64,000 bases of DNA. Source: an uncultured Clostridiaceae bacterium (GTDB taxonomy: Bacteria > Bacillota > Clostridia > TANB77 > CAG-508). Below the pieces are notes generated by a model, which was not told where the DNA came from, did not search any database, and saw only the letters and a program-made list of their open reading frames with translations. The position numbers were made by a program, and so were the translations under genes. The stretch is taken from positions 1 to 64,000 of the forward strand of contig CAOJCG010000003.1 in NCBI GenBank assembly GCA_948356915.1, given 5' to 3'. Shown here piece by piece: positions 34,859 through 44,145 of the stretch (position 1 is the stretch's first letter; each line of letters begins with the position of its first letter).

Positions 34859-37453
34859 TTGAAAATATTAAATGAAATAACAAAAAAATACTTGAAGTTA
34901 AATAAGAAAAGAAGCCTAGTAACTCTAATAGGAATAATTTTATCAGGAGCAATGATTAGTGCAGTAACAACACTTGCAGTAACTTTTCAAAGGTTTATGC
35001 TAGATGTAGAAATATCACAAAGTGGAGAATGGGAAGCTATAATAGAAAATGTAAATTTAGAAGAATTACAAGAAATAAAGGAAAACAAAAAATTAAAAGA
35101 AATACTAATAATGGAGCCGTTATCAATAGCAAAAAATGAGTATTCGGATGATGAATTCATAATGTTATATAAATATAGTAAAGATGCCCTAACAAAAATG
35201 AATGGCGAAGTACTAGAAGGAAGAATGCCACAAAACGAAAATGAAATAGTTTTAAGTTCTACATTTTTTGATGGAAAAGAAAATGAGCCCAAAATAGGAG
35301 AAAAAGTAACCTTTACCTTAGGAAAAAGAATGGACGAAGGATATGAACTGCTATCACAAACCAAAAGTAAAACAGAAGAATTTATAGAAAGTGAAGAACG
35401 AACATTTACAGTATGTGGAAAAATGTATAGACCAGTATTTGAAAGTTATACAGACCATTATACCTCAGGAATAACCCTTCTAGAAAATGAAGAAAAAATA
35501 ACATCAAATTTAGTAGATATAGGAATAATAAATAAAAAAGCAAAAGATGTATATAAAAATACAGAAGAAATTTGTCAAAATTTAAGTACTGAAACTACTC
35601 ACAAAACTGACTATAACACATATGTACTAGCATATAAAGGGGTAAATCACAAAGCAGAATTTAATACAACATTATATAGCATTTGTGCAATATTAATAAG
35701 TGTTATAATAGTAGGTTCAGTATTAGTTATTTACAATAGTTTTGCAATATCAGTATCAGAAAGAAAAAAACAATTCGGAATGTTATCATCAATAGGAGCA
35801 ACTAAAAAACAAATAAAAAGAAGTGTTGTATACGAAGCAGTAGTTTTAGGAAGTATAGGAATACCAGTAGGAATATTATCAGGAATAGTAGGAATAGGAA
35901 TCACATTAAAACTTGTAGATAATTTACTAAAACCAATGCTAGTAGATACAAACTGGGGCTTCAAACTTACAATATCTTGGCCATCAATACTAATAGCAGC
36001 AATATTAATAGGATTTACAATATATCTATCTGTAATAATACCAGCAAAAAGAGCAAGTAAAATAAGCCCTATCGAAGCAATTAGGCAAACTACAGATATA
36101 AAAGTAAAACCAAAAAAACTAAGAACGCCAAAAATAATAAGAAAAATATTTGGAATTCAAGGAGAGCTTGCACTTAAAAATTTAAAAAGAAGTAAAAAAA
36201 GGTATAGAACAACAGTAATATCATTAGTAATAAGTATAGTATTATTCATGGCAACAACAGGTTTTGTAGGCTATATGTTTGAAGGGTTTGACACAATATA
36301 TAAAACAGTAGACTATGACTATGAAATACGACTAAACCAAACCGAAAAAACGCAAGAACTATATGAAAAGATAAGTAATATAGAAAAAGTAGAAGATATA
36401 ATTAAATATAAATATATAGGAAAAACAATAGAGGTGCCAGTAAATAAATTAGATGAAAAGTTAAAAAATACAATTAATGAAAATAGAAAAAAATATGAAC
36501 AAAAGCCATTAGATGAAAACGGTAATTATAATTTATCAGCGTATATATATTGTTTAGACGAAAAAACATATAAAAACTATTTAAAAGAAATAGGAATAAA
36601 TAACTTGAATCAAGATGAATTTATACTAGTAAATTATGCTAATTTGTTGCAAGAATACAAAATAGAAACAGAAATATTAAATTATAAAAATGGTGATGAA
36701 ATAAAAGTAACAAGATATAAATATGAATATGACGAATATGGAGATGAAACAAATAAAACAGAAGCTGGCAGTTTTAAAATAAAATTTGCAAAAATAACTC
36801 AAAAACTACCATTTGGAATAGAAGGCTCAAGTTTTATAGGAAATGCAATATTCATAACTTCAAAGGAGAATTTTGAAAAAGTAAATAAAGAAGATATGGA
36901 ATTAGAAGAAACAGTAAGAATAAAAACAAAAGATGTAGCCTTACTAGAAGAGCAAATAGGAATGTTAAAAGAAAAGTATACAAACGAAGGGTTAGAAAAT
37001 ACTATAAATATAAAAGAGCAAATAGAACAAATGAAAAACTTAAAAATAATAATTCAAATATTCCTATATGGCTTCATATTCCTAATATCAGCAATAGGAG
37101 TATCAAATGTATTTAATACAATATCAACAAACATAACACTAAGAAGAAGAGAATTTGCAAACCTAAAATCAATAGGAATGACAAACAAACAATTCAAACA
37201 AATGCTAGACTTAGAATGCATATTCTATGGAAGCAAGGCACTACTATATGGCTTGCCACTAGGAATACTAGTATGTTACCTACTAAATAATGCATTTAGT
37301 GACATGATAGAGTTTATGTTTAGAATACCATGGAAGAGTATAATAATATGTGTAATAGCAATATACTTAGTAGTGTATGTGACAATGGTGTATGCAAGTA
37401 GAAAGGTGAAAAAGGAGAATATAATAGATGTAATAAGGGATGACAACATTTAA
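34859..37453 (+). CDS. FtsX-like ABC permease (864 aa)
   Basis: A large permease with two FtsX-type units. The first has membrane helices from about residue 20 and 265-400 (SICAILISVIIVGSVLVIYN; FGMLSSIGATKKQIKR) and the second ends the protein at about 715-864 (IIIQIFLYGFIFLISAIGVSN; EFANLKSIGMTNKQFKQ). A large extracellular domain lies between them. The TTG start follows AGGGGG and is coupled to the ATPase gene. No CGG is in frame. Likely peptide or bacitracin-type resistance; no two-component genes adjoin. Confidence 0.88.
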   Translation: MKILNEITKKYLKLNKKRSLVTLIGIILSGAMISAVTTLAVTFQRFMLDVEISQSGEWEAIIENVNLEELQEIKENKKLKEILIMEPLSIAKNEYSDDEFIMLYKYSKDALTKMNGEVLEGRMPQNENEIVLSSTFFDGKENEPKIGEKVTFTLGKRMDEGYELLSQTKSKTEEFIESEERTFTVCGKMYRPVFESYTDHYTSGITLLENEEKITSNLVDIGIINKKAKDVYKNTEEICQNLSTETTHKTDYNTYVLAYKGVNHKAEFNTTLYSICAILISVIIVGSVLVIYNSFAISVSERKKQFGMLSSIGATKKQIKRSVVYEAVVLGSIGIPVGILSGIVGIGITLKLVDNLLKPMLVDTNWGFKLTISWPSILIAAILIGFTIYLSVIIPAKRASKISPIEAIRQTTDIKVKPKKLRTPKIIRKIFGIQGELALKNLKRSKKRYRTTVISLVISIVLFMATTGFVGYMFEGFDTIYKTVDYDYEIRLNQTEKTQELYEKISNIEKVEDIIKYKYIGKTIEVPVNKLDEKLKNTINENRKKYEQKPLDENGNYNLSAYIYCLDEKTYKNYLKEIGINNLNQDEFILVNYANLLQEYKIETEILNYKNGDEIKVTRYKYEYDEYGDETNKTEAGSFKIKFAKITQKLPFGIEGSSFIGNAIFITSKENFEKVNKEDMELEETVRIKTKDVALLEEQIGMLKEKYTNEGLENTINIKEQIEQMKNLKIIIQIFLYGFIFLISAIGVSNVFNTISTNITLRRREFANLKSIGMTNKQFKQMLDLECIFYGSKALLYGLPLGILVCYLLNNAFSDMIEFMFRIPWKSIIICVIAIYLVVYVTMVYASRKVKKENIIDVIRDDNI

Positions 37454-37462
37454 CTTCTTGAT

Positions 37463-37581
37463 AGGTTCCCATTGGGGACGTTTCCCAATGGGGTATCTGG
37501 TACAAGTGGGGTATCTGTCACTTTTGGGAACATATATAATAATAAAATTATATTGTAGGGGTCGCTGTTTCAGCGACCTAC
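37463..37581. repeat. Mixed repeat patch
   Basis: Contains CATTGGGGACGTTTCCCAATG and a related TGGGGTATCTG pair, then GTAGGGGTCGCTGTTTCAGC...GACCTAC, a short perfect hairpin of the GTAGGGG type (37555-37581). Two dispersed repeat families are next to one another here. Confidence 0.6.
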
Positions 37582-37746
37582 TCTTTCTACGCAATTACCC
37601 TAGAATGTCTAATAATATACATAAAATTGCAAATAAATATTGAAAAATTATGTAAAATGATATATAATTGAATTAATCTTCTTTAAAAAATTCCTTTTAC
37701 ATTTTTAGGATAACAAGAAGAAATAAAAAATTGGAGGAATTAATAA

Positions 37747-38151
37747 ATGGAAAATTATTCAAACACAACATTTCTTGGAGGAACATGCAATGAATCAACT
37801 TGGCGGGAAGAATTAATAGAAAGACTTAATGATAAAGTCGAATATTTTAACCCCGTAGTAGACGACTGGACACCTGAATGTCAAATAAAAGAAGACAAGG
37901 TTCGCGATGAGGGCAGATATGTTCTTTTCGTAATTACTTCTCAAATGACAGGTGTGTTCTCTATTGCAGAAGTAGTTGATTGCAGTAATAAGCGTCCTGA
38001 AAGCACACTATTCTGCGTACTTCCTGATGGATTTAATGAAGGCGAGTTACGGTCATTAAAAGCAACCGCAAATATGGTAAAACGAAATGGAGCAAAAGTG
38101 TTTGAAACACTGGAAGAAATAGCAATTTTCCTGAATTCGGCATATAAATAA
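37747..38151 (+). CDS. Nucleoside 2-deoxyribosyltransferase-like protein with two in-frame CGG
   Basis: A 134-residue protein with the family start TTFLGGTCNESTWREELIE and the mid motif YFNPVVDDWTPECQIKE, then VLFVITSQMTGVFSIAEVVD. Two CGG codons (37804 and 38050) are in frame and one falls at the conserved arginine of STWREEL. Codon use is richer in G and C than in neighbours (CGT, CGC, GTC), suggesting recent acquisition. TTGGAGGA precedes the ATG. Confidence 0.75.
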   Translation: MENYSNTTFLGGTCNESTWREELIERLNDKVEYFNPVVDDWTPECQIKEDKVRDEGRYVLFVITSQMTGVFSIAEVVDCSNKRPESTLFCVLPDGFNEGELRSLKATANMVKRNGAKVFETLEEIAIFLNSAYK

Positions 38152-38333
38152 AGCCGAAAGGTGGGCATTAATACAAAATATGTATTGATGCTCACTTGTA
38201 TTTTGATAATAATATACATAAAATACGAAATACCTATTGCAAATTATGTGAAGTGTGATATAATAAGTACATAGGTAAATACTTGTAACAATTAACAAAA
38301 AATTCAATGCTAATTAGCAAGGAGGAAAACAAA

Positions 38334-38777
38334 ATGAAAATTGAATATGTATGTTCTATTTGTGGAAAGAAAAATGTGAAGCTTTGGCGGCCATATGGAG
38401 ACTCAGCTCCATTAATCTGTGCTGAATGTGCAGAGAAGCGGCAGTCACCACGTAAATATAGGGAAAAAGTGTGGTCTAAAGTAGGAGAGGAGCATTTTTC
38501 TGGGGAATATACTGACAAAGAACTTCCTTTGCCTAAGTGGGAGGTCAATGAAAAGGGTAAAATCCCCACAAATATGGGACCTGCCCCTGAGGGAATGACT
38601 ATGATACCTATGACAGACCAGCTTATTGTTGACCTTTCAGATGTTTCTAAAGCATATTCGTCAGGAAGTACTACAATGATACCAGCTTGCCTAACTGCTG
38701 AAGAAGATAACTTTTGGTGCTATACAGTAGTGCCAGAAGATGTATGTAAATGGTGGGAAGAGTTACCTACCAGATAA
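38334..38777 (+). CDS. Zinc-ribbon protein with two in-frame CGG (147 aa)
   Basis: The ATG at 38334 follows CAAGGAGG. CSICGKKNVKLWRPYGDSAP and then CAECAEKRQ form a four-cysteine zinc ribbon. The C-terminal part, with TMIPACLTAEEDNFW and VPEDVCKWWEELP, has no recognised domain. CGG at 38388 and 38439 are arginine in a fixed context (LWRPYG; EKRQSP). G+C-richer codons suggest transfer, perhaps from a phage or plasmid of a related host. Followed by a terminator. Confidence 0.65.
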   Translation: MKIEYVCSICGKKNVKLWRPYGDSAPLICAECAEKRQSPRKYREKVWSKVGEEHFSGEYTDKELPLPKWEVNEKGKIPTNMGPAPEGMTMIPMTDQLIVDLSDVSKAYSSGSTTMIPACLTAEEDNFWCYTVVPEDVCKWWEELPTR

Positions 38778-38794
38778 AGTAAAAGAGCAAAATG

Positions 38795-38832
38795 CAAACG
38801 TTGAGTCAAAAAAGACTCAACGTTTGTTTAGA
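38795..38832 (+). terminator. Intrinsic terminator
   Basis: CAAACGTTGAGTC pairs with GACTCAACGTTTG, followed by a T-rich tail. Confidence 0.7.
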
Positions 38833-38944
38833 TTTATTCTTTTTGCTGAATTTGTATGTAAAACATTGACAATATAAAATTTAAGCGATAAAATAATTAT
38901 GTAACCAACATTAAAATCCTTTAACAATTATAGGAGGAAAACAT

Positions 38945-39244
38945 ATGCTTTTAGTAATTTTGGTCTTAGTAAATTTAGTTATTGCAGTTGTGGGTGTAAC
39001 CTACTGTGTACGAAACTATGCTACAGACTCAATTGCAGAACTGCGGTATATGCTCCGCAGTAGAAAATCAATAAGGGAGGAATTAGAACAAGCAGAAGAA
39101 AATGAAAACATCAAAAAACTAAAAGAAGAATTAGAAAAAGAAATTATGGAGCTGGAAGTTAAAATAAATAACCATTGGGGTAGAAGGATTGTTCGCAAAG
39201 GCCCTGCTGCGGTTAGCACATTTGACATACTTGACATACGTTGA
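38945..39244 (+). CDS. Membrane-anchored coiled-coil protein with in-frame CGG (99 aa)
   Basis: One N-terminal membrane segment (LLVILVLVNLVIAVVGVTY) followed by a charged coiled coil (REELEQAEENENIKKLKEEL) and a basic patch. The CGG at 39044 (AELRYMLRSRKS) is in frame. ATAGGAGG upstream and a terminator directly downstream. Singleton of the same richer codon style as its neighbours. Confidence 0.6.
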   Translation: MLLVILVLVNLVIAVVGVTYCVRNYATDSIAELRYMLRSRKSIREELEQAEENENIKKLKEELEKEIMELEVKINNHWGRRIVRKGPAAVSTFDILDIR

Positions 39245-39270
39245 CATTCTAAATAGCACATAAATTCGAT

Positions 39271-39304
39271 AAAAAAGTTGTAGCTTGTAAGTTACAACTT
39301 TTTT
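39271..39304 (+). terminator. Intrinsic terminator
   Basis: AAAAAAGTTGTA pairs with TACAACTTTTTT. The rest of the gap up to 39537 is AT-rich with a plausible TATA-type promoter only. Confidence 0.65.
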
Positions 39305-39537
39305 ATATTTTAAGAAAATACGTTATTTCAAGTTATAATTGTAGGGACTTAATCGATTATGAAAAATTAGGAGCATTTACTGAATTACCCCTTTTTTCTT
39401 AAATATGAAACATTATAAAATTATTATAAAAATTGAATATATTTAATTTTATAAAAATATTAATGTTTTCTTATAACTGTTGAAATTATAAGTATTTAAT
39501 AGTAAAATAATAATATACTATAATTAAAGGGGAAATT

Positions 39538-40083
39538 ATGAAAAAAATATATATTATTTTAACACATACAGGAACTGTGTTATCGAAAATAGTGAAATAC
39601 TATACAAAATATGAATATTCGCATATTTCAATAGGTTTAGACAAAGAATTAAATAGAATGTACAGCTTTGGAAGGCTAAATCCATACAATCCATTTTGGG
39701 CAGGTTTTGTGCATGAATATATTGACAAAGGAACATTTAAAAGATTTAAAAATACTAAAACAGAGGTGTATTCTTTAGAAATAACTGACGAACAATACAG
39801 CAATATAGAAAAATTAATAGAAAAAATGATAGAACATAGAAAAAAATATAAATTTAACATTTTAGGATTATTCGCAGTAAGCATTAATAAAAAAGTATCA
39901 ACAAAAAATTCATTTTATTGTGCTGAATTTGTTAAATATGTAGTTGAAAATGCAGGAATACAAATGACCCTACCAGAAATTATAAAACCACAAGATTTTA
40001 GAAATCAAAGAAATATGGAAATAGTATATACAGGGTTATTAAGAGATTATAATAGAGGTGAAAGAACATGCCTGAACCAATAG
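39538..40083 (+). CDS. YiiX-like permuted papain-fold hydrolase (181 aa)
   Basis: The His in YEYSHISIGLDKE and the Cys in NSFYCAEFVKYVV, in that order (His before Cys), are as in the circularly permuted NlpC/P60-like (YiiX/YebB) family of amidases and acyltransferases. No signal peptide. GGGGAAATTATG is the start region. It overlaps the DUF4116 gene by 16 bases, so the two are translated together. Confidence 0.7.
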   Translation: MKKIYIILTHTGTVLSKIVKYYTKYEYSHISIGLDKELNRMYSFGRLNPYNPFWAGFVHEYIDKGTFKRFKNTKTEVYSLEITDEQYSNIEKLIEKMIEHRKKYKFNILGLFAVSINKKVSTKNSFYCAEFVKYVVENAGIQMTLPEIIKPQDFRNQRNMEIVYTGLLRDYNRGERTCLNQ

Positions 40084-40592
40084 AAATAACCAATATGAAA
40101 AAAAACTCAGATAATAGAGAATATGTATTAAATACAGTAAAAGAAAATGGAAAATTATTAGAATTTGCATCAGATACATTAAAAAATGACAGAGAAATAG
40201 TATGTGAAGCAGTAAAGAATAACCCAGAGGCTTTAGAATTTGCAAGTAACATATTAAAAGGTGATAGAGAAATAGTATATGAATCAGTAAGCAAGCTAGG
40301 TTGGACATATTGCTATGCTGGGGAAAATTTGCTATTAGATAAAGAACTATTAATAGCAGGTTTAAAGAAAAGTGGTCAAATACTATATTTTTCACACCCA
40401 GATATGAGAGATAATAAAGAAGTGGTATTAGAAGCAGTAAAAAACAAAGGAATAATAGTAAAATATGCAAGTTCAAGGTTAAGAGATGACAAAGAAGTAG
40501 CAATAGAAGCAATGAAACAAGATAAAAGTTGTTATATATTTTTAGGAGAAAATATAAAAAAAGACGAAGAAATATTAGAACTTAAAGGATAA
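40068..40592 (+). CDS. DUF4116-repeat protein (174 aa)
   Basis: Contains five or so imperfect 24-residue repeats with the pattern DREIVCEAVKNNPEALEFAS / DKEVVLEAVKNKGIIVKYAS, characteristic of DUF4116 repeats, which form helical arrays thought to bind proteins. The start ATG (MPEPIEITNMKK) has AGAGGTG upstream and overlaps the preceding hydrolase gene. Possibly a partner or immunity protein for that hydrolase; inference from overlap only. Confidence 0.75.
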   Translation: MPEPIEITNMKKNSDNREYVLNTVKENGKLLEFASDTLKNDREIVCEAVKNNPEALEFASNILKGDREIVYESVSKLGWTYCYAGENLLLDKELLIAGLKKSGQILYFSHPDMRDNKEVVLEAVKNKGIIVKYASSRLRDDKEVAIEAMKQDKSCYIFLGENIKKDEEILELKG

Positions 40593-40720
40593 AACTAAAC
40601 AGTAACTGTGAATGCAAAAGCAAATACCAAAAAATGTAAAAAAAACCATTAAATATTGACATAAATATAAAATAGTTATATAATTGCAAATACAAAAATA
40701 AACCCAAGGAGGTATGTTGT

Positions 40721-41017
40721 ATGAGTATACTTGTATTAAAAATGACTATTTTTTTAGTAACATTTATGTCTTTCAGATTGGGAGAATATTCCAAATTAAA
40801 TCGGAGTAAGTATATTGTTTCAGGAATAAGTGGGTTAGCATTATTTCTTATTGTTCAATTAGTATATTTTACATCATTTTCGGTAGGAAATATATTATTA
40901 CTACTTACATCAGTAATTATTATAGTTACTAAAGGAAATAAAGAATTACAAGCACAATATACACTACCATTTATATTATTCACTATAGTCGCATATGAAA
41001 TAGCAATTTTTTTGTAG
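40721..41017 (+). CDS. Membrane protein with in-frame CGG (98 aa)
   Basis: Three hydrophobic stretches (LKMTIFLVTFMSF; IVSGISGLALFLIVQLVYF; NILLLLTSVIIIV). AAGGAGG upstream. The CGG at 40802 (KLNRSKY) is in frame. Followed by a terminator hairpin (41062-41101). No family recognised. Confidence 0.6.
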   Translation: MSILVLKMTIFLVTFMSFRLGEYSKLNRSKYIVSGISGLALFLIVQLVYFTSFSVGNILLLLTSVIIIVTKGNKELQAQYTLPFILFTIVAYEIAIFL

Positions 41018-41061
41018 GAACAATTTTTTCTTATTTCTTCGATCGATAGCGAGTTAAAAGT

Positions 41062-41110
41062 GTGTCAAAAGGAACAAATTTACTTATTCCTTTTGATACA
41101 CTTCATTTTT
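41062..41110 (+). terminator. Intrinsic terminator
   Basis: GTGTCAAAAGGAA pairs with TTCCTTTTGATACAC, then TTCATTTTTT. Confidence 0.65.
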
Positions 41111-41239
41111 TGGCAAAATTATCCAATATTGTAAATATAAAATTATAAAATTAATATAACATACAAAAAAATAAATTGGACAAAATAATAAATAGTTAGA
41201 TTTTTTCTAATATATTTTAATTTGAAAGGTGGTTTAATA

Positions 41240-41680
41240 ATGAAAGTAAAAGATTGTATGTGTAATGAAGTTTGTTATGTTACACCAAATAACACAGTAT
41301 GTGATTGTGCAAAACTAATGTGTAATAATCATGTAGGATGTATACCAGTATGTGATGAAACAAAAAATATTGTGGGGCTAATTACAGATAGAGATGTTAT
41401 ATTAAGAACTATAGCATGTGAAAAAGATGCAACTAAAACACCAGTGAGTGAAATAATGACTAGTAAAGTTTGCTGTTGTACTTCAGATGTAGATATAAAA
41501 GAGGCAGAAGACTTAATGTGTAAATATCAAATAAGAAGACTACCAGTAGTTGATGATAATAATAAAATAGTAGGAATAATAACATTAGGAGATTTGGCAA
41601 AAAATAATAATGTAAGTAATGAAAGTGTTTCAAATACACTAGAAAACATTTGTAAATGCAATGACAAAAATGCTGAATAG
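41240..41680 (+). CDS. Cys-rich tandem CBS-domain protein
   Basis: A 146-residue CBS pair. The first CBS has VGLITDRDVILRTIA, the second has VGIITLGDLAKNN. Around the motifs are many cysteines, including CMCNEVCYV, CDCAKLMCNNHVGC and SKVCCCTS, far more than in usual stand-alone CBS proteins. The ATG at 41240 follows AAAGGTGG. Possible metal or redox response is inference. Singleton. Confidence 0.8.
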   Translation: MKVKDCMCNEVCYVTPNNTVCDCAKLMCNNHVGCIPVCDETKNIVGLITDRDVILRTIACEKDATKTPVSEIMTSKVCCCTSDVDIKEAEDLMCKYQIRRLPVVDDNNKIVGIITLGDLAKNNNVSNESVSNTLENICKCNDKNAE

Positions 41681-41681
41681 A

Positions 41682-41775
41682 AGTTAGAGACTGGAAGTTA
41701 GAAGTTGGAATATAGGGTAAATACTTCGAAGAAATTACTTAAAGTCCAACCTCCAACTTCTAATTTCTAACCTCC
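41682..41775. repeat. Inverted repeat (GAAGTTAGA type)
   Basis: GAAGTTAGAGACTGGAAGTT... is answered by ...CCTCCAACTTCTAATTTC after an interior TACTTCGAAGAAAT. It has the same size and overall architecture as the GTAGGGG repeats but different ends, and lies just after a stop codon. Not coding. Confidence 0.6.
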
Positions 41776-41840
41776 ATTACGTATATTTTTAGGACAAACT
41801 ACATACAATTATATAAAAAGAAGAAATAGGGGAATATAAT

Positions 41841-42938
41841 ATGGTTGTAGATATGAATTATTGGTCTAAAGTATTTAGAAAATTATTAATATTATTATTC
41901 ACAATATTAGGTGTATACGTAGCTTTCAAATTTGCTATATTTTATATGCCTTTTTTAATTGCATTTGTTCTATCACTCATTATAGAACCAGTTATTCGTT
42001 TTTTTATGCGAAATTTTAAACTTAAACGAAAAGCCAGTAGTATTATAGTTTTTATTATAGCACTTTCGTTAATAATTGGCCTATTAGTTTGGGGAGTAAT
42101 TTCACTAATTTCAGAAGCTTCTAATTTGTTAAATGGACTTAATGATTATTTTGTACTCATTTCAAATAAATTTAATAGCTTGATGAATAATATAGATTTA
42201 GAAAAATTGAATTTGTCAAGTGATATAATTAATACTATTCAAAGTTCAGCAATTGATGTACTTAGCTCTGTTACAGAGTGGGCAAAAGGTGTACTTAGTA
42301 ATTTATTAGAAATTATTACATCGATACCTACAATTATGATCTATGTGGTAATTACCATACTTTCATTATATTTCATATGTACCGATAAAATATATATGAT
42401 AGATCAACTAGAACATCATTTGCCTAAAATATGGGTAAAGAAGATTTCGAGATTTATAAAAGAAGTTTCTAGTTCATTAGGCTGTCTTTTAAAAGCAGAA
42501 GTTATATTAGTTTTTGTCTCATTTATTATATGTTTGGTAGGATTATCTATTTTTAAAATGGCAGGGCTAAATGTTACTTATCCACTTTTAGCAGCATTAG
42601 GAATAGCATTTGTAGACGCACTTCCAATTTTTGGTTCAGCAGCAGCTATAATACCTTGGGCAATAATAAGTGCATGTAATGGAAACTTAACACTTGCTAT
42701 AGCACTTCTTGTATTACTTGCTATAATGGGGATAGTAAGGCAAACATTAGAACCAAAAATAGTTGCAGGTCAAATAGGAATACATCCAATATTTACATTA
42801 ATTGCAATGTATACAGGTTTTAGGTTTATTGGAGTAATAGGTATGCTATTAGGGCCTATAATACTAATAATTTTAAAAAATGTATTTGGAGCAATGATAG
42901 ATAAAGGTGTAGCAAAATCAATTTTCGAAAGGGATTAG
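41841..42938 (+). CDS. ytvI: Sporulation integral membrane protein YtvI (AI-2E transporter family)
   Basis: A 365-residue AI-2E-type membrane protein with about eight hydrophobic segments. FYMPFLIAFVLSLIIEPVI is the N-terminal signature, DALPIFGSAAAIIPWAI and GQIGIHPIFTLIAMYTGFR are family motifs in the C-terminal half. The overall form matches YtvI of spore formers. GGGGAATATAATATG gives a weak ribosome binding site. Preceded by the inverted repeat and alone in its transcription unit. Confidence 0.8.
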   Translation: MVVDMNYWSKVFRKLLILLFTILGVYVAFKFAIFYMPFLIAFVLSLIIEPVIRFFMRNFKLKRKASSIIVFIIALSLIIGLLVWGVISLISEASNLLNGLNDYFVLISNKFNSLMNNIDLEKLNLSSDIINTIQSSAIDVLSSVTEWAKGVLSNLLEIITSIPTIMIYVVITILSLYFICTDKIYMIDQLEHHLPKIWVKKISRFIKEVSSSLGCLLKAEVILVFVSFIICLVGLSIFKMAGLNVTYPLLAALGIAFVDALPIFGSAAAIIPWAIISACNGNLTLAIALLVLLAIMGIVRQTLEPKIVAGQIGIHPIFTLIAMYTGFRFIGVIGMLLGPIILIILKNVFGAMIDKGVAKSIFERD

Positions 42939-43102
42939 TTAGTTACTATTTAAATCCTAAAAGATATTTAATATTAGCCATGAATAGTAACAACAGTTCA
43001 TTAATTAACATTTTTTTCCAAAAAGTCTTGCAACATATTCTAAATTGTGTTATATTATATAAGTAACTAAAAAACGTACAAAACTCCAGGAGGTAATTGC
43101 CA

Positions 43103-43294
43103 ATGGGAAAATTGAAAGTAAAAAGTAACGTATTGACACCAGCACAAGTGGCATTAGCACAACAAGATGTGAACACATTGTCAGAAGAGTTAAAGGCAAC
43201 AAATCTGGCAATAATAAGCCGAATACAAGGCATTTATGGTCAACCCACGATATTATCATATGAGAATGGGGAGTATGTTATAACAATAGGATAA
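43103..43294 (+). CDS. Small hypothetical protein (63 aa)
   Basis: The ATG at 43103 follows CAGGAGG. It encodes MGKLKVKSNVLTPAQVALAQ, a helical region with LSEELKATNLAIISRIQGIYG, and ends ENGEYVITIG. No membrane segment. Richer codon usage (CTG, GGC, GAG). It ends just before a very strong terminator. Function unknown. Confidence 0.6.
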   Translation: MGKLKVKSNVLTPAQVALAQQDVNTLSEELKATNLAIISRIQGIYGQPTILSYENGEYVITIG

Positions 43295-43347
43295 TTTTAT
43301 CAAAGAACCCTCAAAAAAGTTGTTTTTTTGAGGGTTCTTTGATAAAA
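43295..43347 (+). terminator. Strong intrinsic terminator
   Basis: TTTTATCAAAGAACCCTCAA and its complement form a 23-bp nearly perfect stem around a short loop. Confidence 0.8.
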
Positions 43348-43447
43348 TAAAATAGAAAAAGTCACCTTGTAGCACATAGAACTAACAAGTGACTTATGTG
43401 GTTAGTTTAATTTTCTAAAAGCATTTTTTAATATCTTTATTAGAATT

Positions 43448-43987
43448 TTATAAAATTACAGAAGTAGGAATGTAATTTTCATCAGGAGGATATACATATT
43501 CATCATTAGGTTTCTCTATTTGTTTTAAAGAGTTTATTTCAAGAATTGGCATATCTCCATGATAGTTTCCTTTTGTAATAGTACCCTCTATTTCAATCCA
43601 TACATTATCCCTTAAAGTTTCCGCTTCTTTATAATGACATAAAAAGCCAACTACAACAGTTTGAAAGTCTGATGAAATAATCATATTTCTACCTAAAACA
43701 AATTGTTCCTTATCTAAATCATAAACTCTATATACAAAACCAGAAAACTTTATTTTTTGTCCAACATAAGTATCAACATTTTCATGAACAGTTTTTAAAA
43801 TTGAAGAATAATTCTTATTTGTAAGTTTAGGTATACCACTACAACTTATATCATCATTAACTGTAACGCTAGCTTTATAAAGTTTATAACCTACAACACC
43901 ACACAGAAAAATCACAAAAGCTATAATTATTATAAATATAAATTTAAACATTTTAGTACCACTCAATTTTATATTATATATAAACAT
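43448..43987 (-). CDS. Membrane-anchored OB-fold-like protein (about 179 aa)
   Basis: The minus-strand ATG at 43987 (MFIYNIKLSG) follows GAAAGAAGG. One membrane segment (FIFIIIIAFVIFLCGVVGYK) precedes an extracytoplasmic domain with YVGQKIKFSGFVYRVYDL, FLCHYKEAETLRDNVWIEIE and GTITKGNYHGDMPILEI, a strand pattern resembling OB-fold (tRNA_anti-like) domains of secreted proteins. No known role. The next gene on the right is divergent. Confidence 0.6.
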   Translation of the reverse strand: MFIYNIKLSGTKMFKFIFIIIIAFVIFLCGVVGYKLYKASVTVNDDISCSGIPKLTNKNYSSILKTVHENVDTYVGQKIKFSGFVYRVYDLDKEQFVLGRNMIISSDFQTVVVGFLCHYKEAETLRDNVWIEIEGTITKGNYHGDMPILEINSLKQIEKPNDEYVYPPDENYIPTSVIL

Positions 43988-44145
43988 ATAAATACCTTCT
44001 TTCAAATGGAGGTTGGAAACCTCATTCTAAAATCTTTTATTAATATATATGTATTTTTATTTATAAATATACTTGTAAATTACAGTAAAAAATAGTATAT
44101 TATAGAATAATATAAGTAGAAAAAAAGAAAGAAGATGAATCAAAA

